Shown here one piece after another: positions 58,041 through 64,000 of a stretch of DNA of 64,000 nt (position 1 is its first letter; each line of letters starts with the position of its first letter). Below the pieces are notes generated by a model. It saw only the letters and a program-made list of their open reading frames with translations, was not told the origin of the DNA and made no database searches. Source of the stretch: Streptomyces sp. NBC_01197 (lineage in GTDB: Bacteria > Actinomycetota > Actinomycetes > Streptomycetales > Streptomycetaceae). The translations under genes were made by a program, and so were the position numbers. Location of the stretch: assembly GCF_036010505.1 (NCBI RefSeq), contig NZ_CP108569.1, forward strand, positions 2,172,001 through 2,236,000, read 5' to 3'.

Positions 58041-58102
58041 CCTCAGACTCCGTCCAGCGCCTCAGGCTCCGTCCGCGATGCCTCAGGCTCCGTCCGCGAT
58101 CG
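58041..58102. repeat. three tandem 19-21-bp repeats at the end of the diiron gene
   Basis: CCTCAGACTCCGTCCAGCG, then CCTCAGGCTCCGTCCGCGATG and CCTCAGGCTCCGTCCGCGAT. The third copy contains the stop codon and the last six codons of the minus-strand diiron gene, so the array is a duplicated gene end. The extra copies lie downstream of the stop. Confidence 0.8.
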
Positions 58103-59183
58103 CCGACTCCACCTCGGCGACCCGCTCCTGCTCCTCCTGCGCGAACCGTTCCCGGTCGAGCTGCTCGGCTATCTCCTCGTCCTGCGACATCAGCAGGTCC
58201 AGGTTCGAGTTGCCCATCTCGAAGACGCCCATGTCGACGTACGCCTTCTGCAGCCGCTTGCCCCAGAGACCGATGTCCTTGACGCAAGGGACGATCCGGC
58301 TGAAGAGCAACCGCCGGAAGAGCGTGAGGAATTCGGACTGCTCCGAGAGCTCCTCGGCCTCCTTGCGCGCGATGCCGAAGTTCTCCAGGACCTCCACGCC
58401 GCGCAGCCGGTCGCGCATCAGGTAGCAGCCCTCGATGACGAACTCCTCGCGCTCCCGCAGCTCGGCGTCGGTGAGCTGCTTGTAGTAGTCGCGCAGCGCC
58501 ATCCGCCCGAAGGCCACATGGCGGGCCTCGTCCTGCATGACGTACGCCAGGATCTGCTTGGGCAGCGGCTTGTCCGTGGTGTCGCGGATCATGCCGAAGG
58601 CGGCGAGCGCCAGGCCCTCGATGAGGACCTGCATCCCCAGGTACGGCATGTCCCAGCGGGAGTCGCGCAGGGTGTCGCCGAGCAGGGCCTGGAGATTGTC
58701 GTTGATCGGGTAGAGCATCCCGATCTTCTCGTGCAGGAAGCGGCCGTATATCTCGGCGTGCCTGGCCTCGTCCATGGTCTGGGTGGCCGAGTAGAACTTG
58801 GCGTCCATGTCGGGCGCGGACTCCACGATCCGGGCCGCGCACACCATCGCGCCCTGCTCACCGTGGAGGAACTGGCTGAACTGCCAGGACGTGTAGTGCT
58901 TGCGCAACTCGCCCCGGTCGCGGTCGGTCATCTTCGCCCAGTGGGGCGTCCCGTACAGGGTCATCGCCTCGTCGGGCGTACCGAGCGGATCGTACGGGTC
59001 TACTTCGAGCGACCAGTCGATGCGCTTCGCGCCGTCCCACTGCTTGTCCTTGCCCTTCTGGTACAGGGCGAGGAGGCGGTCGCGCCCTTCGTCGTACTCC
59101 CAGCTGAACCGGGCCGAACCCGATGCGGGTATCTGCCAGTTGGGCTCGGCCGGCCCCTTGGTGTAGAGCTCATGCGTCGACAT
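58083..59183 (-). CDS. ferritin-like diiron protein
   Basis: 366 aa, all-helical. Two E-(about 30)-ExxH units are visible: HGEQGAM ... DEARHAEIYG (about 105-150) and IEGLALAA ... DEARHVAFGR (about 190-235), the ligand set of a carboxylate-bridged diiron site. The remainder is helical with no signal peptide. Substrate and reaction are unknown; possibilities are oxygenase or ribonucleotide-reductase-like radical chemistry. It is divergent from a second diiron gene. The start is uncertain: ATG 59183 follows GCGAGGT; a GTG five codons further upstream is also possible. Confidence 0.85.
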   Translation of the reverse strand: MSTHELYTKGPAEPNWQIPASGSARFSWEYDEGRDRLLALYQKGKDKQWDGAKRIDWSLEVDPYDPLGTPDEAMTLYGTPHWAKMTDRDRGELRKHYTSWQFSQFLHGEQGAMVCAARIVESAPDMDAKFYSATQTMDEARHAEIYGRFLHEKIGMLYPINDNLQALLGDTLRDSRWDMPYLGMQVLIEGLALAAFGMIRDTTDKPLPKQILAYVMQDEARHVAFGRMALRDYYKQLTDAELREREEFVIEGCYLMRDRLRGVEVLENFGIARKEAEELSEQSEFLTLFRRLLFSRIVPCVKDIGLWGKRLQKAYVDMGVFEMGNSNLDLLMSQDEEIAEQLDRERFAQEEQERVAEVESAIADGA

Positions 59184-59308
59184 ACCTCGCAGGCTCACAC
59201 GTTGGTAGACGCCGGGTCAACAAGTCGCGTGCAAGGGATTGACCATCTTACTGACACGCAGTCTCATAAGAGGTGACCACCGGTAACCCCAAGCGAGGTA
59301 CCTCAGAG

Positions 59309-60241
59309 ATGACGACAGCGACCGAACGCGAAGTGCTCCGTGACGCCCTCGGCCTGCTCAGGGACCGCGAACAAGTAGCCGAGCGCCTCCTCGAATCGTC
59401 CGCCAAGCACTCCTTCGACCCGGACAAGGAACTGGACTGGGTGGCCCCCGTCGAGGACGGCAAGTGGTTCTGGCCGCCCGAGCTCGTATCGCTCTACGAC
59501 ACCCCGCTCTGGCGGAAGATGTCCGAGGACCAGCGGATGGATCTCGCCCGGCACGAAGCGGCCTCGCTCGCCTCGCTCGGCATCTGGTTCGAGATCATCC
59601 TGATGCAGCTGCTCGTCCGGCACATCTACGACAAGTCGGTGACCAGCAATCATGTGCGTTACGCGCTCACCGAGATAGCCGACGAGTGCCGGCACTCGAT
59701 GATGTTCGCCAGGATGATCGAGAAGGGCGGGGCACCGTCGTACCCGGTCCCGCGGATGTACCACAACCTGGCACGGGTACTGAAGACCGTCTCGACCACC
59801 CCGGGCTCCTTCGCCGCGACCCTGCTGGGCGAGGAGATCCTCGACTACATGCAGCGGCTGACCTTCCCGGACGAGCGCGTCCAGACCCTGGTCCGCGGGG
59901 TGACCCGGATCCATGTGGTCGAGGAGGCACGCCATGTCCGGTACGCGCGTGAGGAGTTGCGCCGCCAGATGGTCACGGCGCCACGCTGGGAGCAGCACTT
60001 CACGAGGCTCAGCTGCGGTGAGGCGGCGCGGGTCTTCTCCACCTGCTTCATCAACCCCCAGGTGTACACGAACACCGGCCTGGACCGCCGCGAGGCCGTC
60101 GCCCAGGTCAAGGCGAGCGGCCACCGCGCGGAGGTCATGCAGAGCGGCGCCAAGCGCCTGACGGACTTCCTGGACGACATCGGCGTACTGCGGGGGGCCG
60201 GCCGCAGGCTGTGGGTGAGCTCGGGGCTGCTGGCGAAGTAG
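59309..60241 (+). CDS. AurF-like (p-aminobenzoate N-oxygenase family) diiron protein
   Basis: 310 aa. Helical with the AurF-type ligands: ADECRHSMMFARM (about 112-124) and HVVEEARHVRYAREEL (about 203-218), with LLGEEILDYMQ carrying an additional Glu. AurF enzymes oxidise arylamines to nitro compounds; related proteins also oxidise other substrates. ATG 59309 was chosen, but GTG 59273 is a leaderless alternative (TTGACC and TCTCAT upstream). It is divergent from the first diiron gene, with RBS-like GCGAGGT copies near both starts, in inverted orientation. Confidence 0.83.
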   Translation: MTTATEREVLRDALGLLRDREQVAERLLESSAKHSFDPDKELDWVAPVEDGKWFWPPELVSLYDTPLWRKMSEDQRMDLARHEAASLASLGIWFEIILMQLLVRHIYDKSVTSNHVRYALTEIADECRHSMMFARMIEKGGAPSYPVPRMYHNLARVLKTVSTTPGSFAATLLGEEILDYMQRLTFPDERVQTLVRGVTRIHVVEEARHVRYAREELRRQMVTAPRWEQHFTRLSCGEAARVFSTCFINPQVYTNTGLDRREAVAQVKASGHRAEVMQSGAKRLTDFLDDIGVLRGAGRRLWVSSGLLAK

Positions 60242-60671
60242 GGGGGCCGTCGGCGGGCGGGCGGCGCAAGGACAGCCGAGCGGTGACGCCGGGGGCGGGC
60301 AACCCACTGACGAGAGATCGATTTTCGGTCAATCCTGTTTCGCACTCCGGCCTCCCTCTTGCATCACCTTCACATGTTCCTCACAGGTAATCCCTGGCGC
60401 ACGCACAGGAGTTGCGGGTCCCAGAGACCCTTCTGCCCGCTGCCGTGTTCGAGTCAGCACCACATCTGCCGCTTGTGACACCCCATCGCTCCATGTCTAT
60501 GGTGCGTGCCGCGCCTCAAAAGCGGGGATCTTGACCACATCCCCTGCCGGGGGCGATGACCAAACTGGCACGCCCGGGGGGGTGTCGCACTGCACCTGAC
60601 GGCTCACACTTTCCCAGCCGCACGTTCTGTTTGCCTTCGGCGTGCCCTTCACCTCCTGAAGGGATATTCCG
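60242..60671. other. 430-bp gap before the toxin gene
   Basis: No gene is seen. It probably contains the toxin promoter, but no convincing pair of boxes was found. The base composition is lower in GC than the flanks. Confidence 0.35.
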
Positions 60672-61295
60672 ATGCGCCCAAGACCGTGGTTCCGTATGCC
60701 CGGATTTCGAAGATCCGGAATTCTGGCCCCCGTGGTCACGTCCGTGGTGGCCCTTGCCGTTCTCGGTGGCCTGACGGTCCGCCCGGACTTGCTGGATCTC
60801 GGACGAGGTGCCGAGTCGGCGAGTGACTCGTACGACTGGTACGAGGACACGGCTGCTGAGAAGTTGCGGCAGGACCAGTGCTTGATGGGCGATGTGCTGC
60901 GGCTGGGCGGCCCGTCGATGGCCAAGACGGCGCAGGGTGGCCTCAACCAGGCCCCGGACCAGCTGCGGGTACTGGCTGACCGGCAGTACTGGCAGAAGAC
61001 TCCGCTCGCCACGGCGTACACGGCGGACCGTGACGCGGCGGGCAAGGATCTCAAGCGGATGCAGCAGGGCCTCGCACCAATGGGCCCAGATGACATGCCC
61101 CTGAACCTCCACCACATGCTTCAGACCCAGGACGGACCGATGGCCGAGGTGACAAAGAAGATGCATCTCGACGAGAATTACCATCAGCTCCACTGGAAGT
61201 CAGGCAGCAAGATTCCTAGCGGAATCGACCGTCCAGAGTTCGACAAGTGGAAAAAGCTGTATTGGAAAGATAGGGCGAAGGGATTCAGTCCATGA
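60672..61295 (+). CDS. membrane-anchored LHH-type HNH nuclease toxin
   Basis: 207 aa. A membrane helix (about 18-36, LAPVVTSVVALAVLGGL) is followed by an extracytoplasmic region (about 45-135, DQCLMGDVLRLGG... QYWQKTPLATAY) and the LHH nuclease core: the catalytic-type LHH triplet L146-H147-H148, then LDENYHQLHW and DRPEFDKWKKLYWKDRAKGF. The LHH family is part of the HNH/endonuclease VII superfamily and usually forms C-terminal toxin domains. The ATG has GAAGGG upstream. Its stop overlaps the immunity gene (ATGA), so the two are coupled. It is small for a toxin and lacks any secretion repeat domain. Confidence 0.85.
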   Translation: MRPRPWFRMPGFRRSGILAPVVTSVVALAVLGGLTVRPDLLDLGRGAESASDSYDWYEDTAAEKLRQDQCLMGDVLRLGGPSMAKTAQGGLNQAPDQLRVLADRQYWQKTPLATAYTADRDAAGKDLKRMQQGLAPMGPDDMPLNLHHMLQTQDGPMAEVTKKMHLDENYHQLHWKSGSKIPSGIDRPEFDKWKKLYWKDRAKGFSP

Positions 61296-61771
61296 CGCGT
61301 GCCGTCGAGGCAAGTGAACGGGTGATCGCGCTGGTGCGGGAGAACGAAGACAATATGAACCATGCCGACGGCTGCGACGTCGAGGTACTGAACGCCGCGG
61401 AGCGAGAGATGGGTCTCGTATTCCCTCCGTCCTACCGGCGCCTCCTCGAAGAATTCGGCACCTGGGAAATCGCGGGAAAAGAGTTCTTCGGTGTGTACAA
61501 GTCGCCCGCCGGAGGGGGCGCCCTGTTGGGGTCGGTCGAGCAAACCCTGGAGGCTCGTCGTCAAGTCGGGCTGCCAGCCGATCTGATGGTCGTCATGGTC
61601 GATGACGTATGGGCATATGTTGTTCTCGACACCTCACGGGGAGACCAGGACGGCGAGTATCCGGTATTCGCCTGGAACCCTGGCCTCCAGGGGCGCGACA
61701 GCATGGAGAGGGTCGGAGAAAGCTTCGGTTCCTTCGCGCTGGAAGAGTGTCAGCGAGCCATGAGTACATAG
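61292..61771 (+). CDS. SMI1/KNR4-family immunity protein
   Basis: 159 aa. The SMI1/KNR4 fold is recognised by the N-terminal helix (VEVLNAAEREMGLVFPPSYRRLLEEFGTWE), the conserved FPPSYR and FG.W pattern, and a C-terminal SFGSFALEECQ helix. Such proteins neutralise polymorphic nuclease toxins. Overlap with the LHH gene (four bases) and the same strand make it the cognate immunity protein, by inference. No membrane segment is seen, so it acts inside the cell. Confidence 0.85.
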   Translation: MTRAVEASERVIALVRENEDNMNHADGCDVEVLNAAEREMGLVFPPSYRRLLEEFGTWEIAGKEFFGVYKSPAGGGALLGSVEQTLEARRQVGLPADLMVVMVDDVWAYVVLDTSRGDQDGEYPVFAWNPGLQGRDSMERVGESFGSFALEECQRAMST

Positions 61772-61785
61772 AGGCGCCCATCCCT

Positions 61786-61839
61786 CATTTGTTGGGCCTC
61801 GCTGACACCCCGCATTTGTTGGGCCTCGCTGACACCCCG
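61786..61839. repeat. two perfect 27-bp tandem repeats
   Basis: The 27-base unit beginning CATTTGTTGGGCCTCGCTGA is present twice without a mismatch (61786-61812 and 61813-61839). It lies immediately upstream of the next small gene. The second copy is followed by TATACGG, a -10-like box. Confidence 0.9.
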
Positions 61840-61847
61840 CTATACGG

Positions 61848-62117
61848 GTGAGGGCTGTTCTGGACCAGATCCGTCCTGTCGCGGATGACCTGGAGCAGGT
61901 GGCCGCGAAGCGCTCTGTGCCGGGTGTGGTGCCTGCACTGGAACAGGTCGTCGCCGAAGCCTGTGCGGACCTCGGTTACCGGCTGTTCCTGCGGGCCATG
62001 AAGGCGTACTCCGTGGATATCAGCGAAGAACGCTGCGAGATGTTCGTCGCTCTTGGCGAACGCTTCGAATACCCGGAGTTCCTCGCCGACGACAACCTCA
62101 ACGTCAGAGTCGACTGA
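61848..62117 (+). CDS. small hypothetical protein
   Basis: 89 aa, helical, acidic, with no signal or membrane segment (LDQIRPVADDLEQVAAKRS, EACADLGYRLFLRAMKAY). I recognise no family. GTG 61848 lacks a ribosome-binding site but follows a -10-like TATACG at 61841-61846. It might be a truncated second immunity protein or a relic. It sits downstream of the toxin/immunity pair and tandem repeats. Confidence 0.5.
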   Translation: MRAVLDQIRPVADDLEQVAAKRSVPGVVPALEQVVAEACADLGYRLFLRAMKAYSVDISEERCEMFVALGERFEYPEFLADDNLNVRVD

Positions 62118-62126
62118 GCTGTCGGT

Positions 62127-62176
62127 CAGGCCCCGTTGAAGCCGATCTGTCCGTACTCGCGCTTCGGCGGGGCCTG
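62127..62176 (+). terminator. inverted repeat after the small gene
   Basis: CAGGCCCCG (62127-62135) pairs perfectly with CGGGGCCTG (62168-62176) across a 32-base loop that includes a CCG/CGG mini-stem. It is followed by TTCA. Confidence 0.5.
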
Positions 62177-62222
62177 TTCAGCTCTCTGGACAAGAGTCCT
62201 CACAGATGGAAGGAACTCATCC

Positions 62223-62772
62223 ATGGCAGACCCGTACGAGGCGCATGCGGAACGGGCCAGTGGACGCCGAAACTCGCCGCGCGGGCGCAGTCAGTGACGG
62301 CTGTCGACGCCGCAGCCGAAGTACTGGCCCTCGCCGGCACGCGCACCGCTTCCCCCACCGTCCAGTTCGTCGAGGCCGACCTGTTCGAGTGGCAGCCTCC
62401 ACGACGCTACGACACCGTGTTCTTTGCCTTCTGACTCTCCCGCGTCCCGCCGACACGACTGTCCCACTTCTGGAACACGTTTCCGCCGCGCTCGCGCCGG
62501 GAGGCAAAGTGATTCTCGTCGACGACGGTCCTGCCGCAGCGGCACACGAGGAAGTCCTCGCGAATCAGCCGGCCCCGGCAGCACTGCGACGGCTCGATGA
62601 CGGCAGCCAGATACCGCATAGTGAAGGTATTCCACAATGCCCGGGCCTCACCGACGACCTCACAAGAATGGCGGGGTCGGTCCGCCTCCGGACCATGGCC
62701 GGGGACCTCATCGGCATCGCCGAACCGGCGACCGAAGAAGTCCGGCATGTCATCGCGGCCGACGTCGGCTGA
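62223..62772 (+). pseudogene. decayed class I SAM-dependent methyltransferase
   Basis: Three reading frames together give a recognisable methyltransferase. MADPYEAHAERA occupies the first. VTAVDAAAEVLALAG and VQFVEADLFEWQPPRRYDTV occupy the next, ending at an in-frame TGA after FFAF where the family has Trp. LAPGGKVILVDDGPAAAAH follows in a third frame, and RYRIVKVFHN and LTDDLTRM in others. At least three frameshifts and one nonsense codon are needed. The gene is clearly non-functional as it stands. The substrate is unknown. Confidence 0.85.
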
Positions 62773-63175
62773 GCCGGGTCGGTACGTGCCCTGTGCCTGC
62801 GCGCTGAGACTCGTGCCAGCGACGACGTTCTCGGCGTAGACGACGCCGTGAACGCCAACTCGTGACCCGCTTACGGCACACGCTCCCTGCGCTCAGGATC
62901 AGTAGCAGAGCGAGAAGTGCGGCTATGAGGGCCTGAGACGCACAAGCCACCGGCAGGTCAGCGCAGAAGAAGCCGTAGCTGACCGCTGCCAGGAAAGTCG
63001 GCCCCACGCTCACTACCAGGAAGAATCGCGTTACCGCGCCGGGGACGGCCTCCCCCTGGGCCGCCCACTGCTTCAGGCCCTCGGCAAACCAGAAAGCGAC
63101 AAGTGCCGCCACGTCCAAGGCTGCGAGCAGAAACGCCAGACCAATGTCCACACCCCGCATCAGCATGCCCATCAT
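62750..63175 (-). CDS. small membrane protein of unknown function
   Basis: 141 aa, three predicted membrane helices (IGLAFLLAALDVAALVAFWF, FFLVVSVGPTFLAAVSYGFF, SQALIAALLALLLILSAG) and a basic tail (RRRLRRERRRW). Resembles small Streptomyces membrane proteins of DUF6234 type, but this is uncertain. There is no clear ribosome-binding site; several ATG codons lie close together (63175, 63172, 63166, 63160). Confidence 0.55.
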   Translation of the reverse strand: MMGMLMRGVDIGLAFLLAALDVAALVAFWFAEGLKQWAAQGEAVPGAVTRFFLVVSVGPTFLAAVSYGFFCADLPVACASQALIAALLALLLILSAGSVCRKRVTSWRSRRRLRRERRRWHESQRAGTGHVPTRLSRRRPR

Positions 63176-63354
63176 GCTGACGCTGGCGACAGCCGCACGC
63201 CTGAGTACGGCTACTCAAGTGCATTGGACCGGACACCACGTGGGCGGCGAACATCTGCTGTCCGAGGGCGTTGCCACACGGCTCGACCAGACCTGCTGAT
63301 GTACCTCACCCGATGTCAGGCGAGAAACATCAGCAGGCCCACCACACAGCTCGG

Positions 63355-63564
63355 TCAGCTCGCCGACGCGTACGCCACGAAACCCGCCCACGCGTCGGGG
63401 GTGAACCCGAGGTCCGGCCCCGGCACGTTCTTGGAGTCGCGGACGTGGACCGTGCCGGGTTCGGAGGCAACCTCGATGCAGTCGTTGCCGCTACTGCTGT
63501 CGCTGTAGCTGCTCTTGAACCACTCCAGCTCGGAAGCATCCCCGGCAGAGGGCTTGCGGATCAT
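63355..63564 (-). CDS. DUF397 protein
   Basis: 69 aa. The DUF397 signature is clear: WFKSSYSDSSSGNDCIEVA and VHVRDSKNVPGPDLGFTPDAWAGFV. In Streptomyces, DUF397 genes are nearly always next to XRE/DUF5753 regulators (as here) and act as small partners in developmental control. It overlaps the upstream gene by four bases (ATGA). Confidence 0.92.
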   Translation of the reverse strand: MIRKPSAGDASELEWFKSSYSDSSSGNDCIEVASEPGTVHVRDSKNVPGPDLGFTPDAWAGFVAYASAS

Positions 63565-64000
63565 GTCTCTCCCAGCACTTGCTCGATGAAGGCCAGTGAC
63601 TCCTCCGGCGAAAGAGCCTGGGCCCGGATCATGCCATAGCGAAGGTCAAGGACCCGCAGGTGTTTTGGGTCCGAGACCAGACGACCGTTGAACGCACCAG
63701 GCGATCGTCCCACGGCCGTGCCGTCACTGAACTTCAGTACCTCGATCCCGCCACCCAGCCCCGGGTGAGTCTCGACTTTGAGAGGCATGACCTGGAGTGA
63801 AACATTCCGCAACCGGCCCACCTCCAGAAGACGTTCGAGCTGACGGCGCCACTCCATTCTGCCTCCGATGGGCCGCCGCAGCGAAGCCTCTTCCTGGACG
63901 AAGCTGAGCGCGGGCGCCGGCGAACGGTCGAAGATCGAGCGCCGGGCCATCCGGCCTGCCACGCCTCGCTCCACTTCGTCACGGGAGTACGAAGGCTGTC
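63561..64000 (-). CDS. XRE/DUF5753-type regulator (C-terminal part, truncated by window end)
   Basis: The visible C-terminal 146 or so residues belong to the DUF5753 domain (ASLRRPIGG, LLEVGRLRNVSLQVMPL, GRLVSDPKHLRVLDLRYG, SLAFIEQVLGET). The frame remains open past 64000, where the N-terminal helix-turn-helix is expected. The downstream DUF397 gene makes a typical WhiJ-like pair. The N-terminus is not visible. Confidence 0.87.
   Translation of the reverse strand, partial: QPSYSRDEVERGVAGRMARRSIFDRSPAPALSFVQEEASLRRPIGGRMEWRRQLERLLEVGRLRNVSLQVMPLKVETHPGLGGGIEVLKFSDGTAVGRSPGAFNGRLVSDPKHLRVLDLRYGMIRAQALSPEESLAFIEQVLGET

Noticed and set aside
61786..61839. Phage or IS attachment site
   Set aside because: Two tandem copies only, no integrase, transposase or flanking inverted repeats; nothing supports site-specific insertion.

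Overview
This window is high-GC (about 70%) chromosomal DNA from an actinomycete, almost certainly a Streptomyces or a close relative. The evidence is the FilP coiled-coil protein at the left end, the NucS-type mismatch endonuclease, Streptomyces-type conserved hypotheticals, many GTG/TTG starts, several probable leaderless transcripts, and a DUF5753/DUF397 regulatory pair at the right end. All names come from reading the translated sequence and from memory of the families; no search was run.

Layout. 1-5.3 kb: the end of a probable scy gene, filP, and two tandem, clearly related ABC ATPase/permease pairs. 5.3-16.0 kb: small conserved genes, a flavin-dependent (LLM) oxidoreductase, nucS, a large P-loop membrane protein with a Ser/Thr/Pro-rich tail, a STAS protein, a 3-hydroxyacyl-CoA dehydrogenase, a TetR regulator divergent from a drug-type ABC exporter, a PduO-type cobalamin adenosyltransferase and a DUF2550 protein. 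16.1-24.1 kb: the complete F1Fo ATP synthase operon atpIBEFHAGDC on the minus strand. 24.3-32.1 kb: a minus-strand housekeeping run (lipid-linked GlcNAc-1-P transferase, glyA, LMW-PTP-like protein, tsaC/Sua5, prmC, prfA, rpmE, LCP protein). 32.5-41.7 kb: rho, then thrB, thrC, hom, lysA, nrtL and a response regulator, i.e. the aspartate-family amino-acid branch. 41.8-50.6 kb: tRNA-Arg(CCG), a frameshifted secreted NucA/NucB-type nuclease gene, hypotheticals, a DHA2-type MFS exporter, and divergent ku / ligD-polymerase genes (NHEJ). 50.7-60.2 kb: a zinc-ribbon protein, an FtsW/RodA-PBP pair, an amidase-signature protein, a large PAS-GAF-SpoIIE phosphatase-kinase fusion, and two divergent diiron (ferritin-like and AurF-like) genes.

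60.2-64 kb is accessory in character. It holds a small membrane-anchored LHH-type HNH nuclease overlapping a SMI1/KNR4-type immunity gene, perfect 27-bp tandem repeats in front of an orphan small ORF, a heavily decayed methyltransferase pseudogene, a small membrane protein, and the DUF397/DUF5753 pair running off the window.

Co-operation: the atp genes make one complex. hom-thrC-thrB, lysA and glyA cover threonine, lysine and serine/glycine metabolism. prfA, prmC, rpmE and tsaC serve translation. ku with ligD-pol serves end joining, and nucS serves mismatch repair. The FtsW/RodA-PBP pair, the GlcNAc-1-P transferase and the LCP protein serve the cell envelope. The most unusual readings are: loss of the catalytic Cys in the LMW-PTP P-loop, a Lys-to-Arg Walker A in the large membrane P-loop protein beside a STAS protein with Thr at the phospho-acceptor position, the toxin/immunity pair, the one-base frameshift in the nuclease gene, and the diiron pair.
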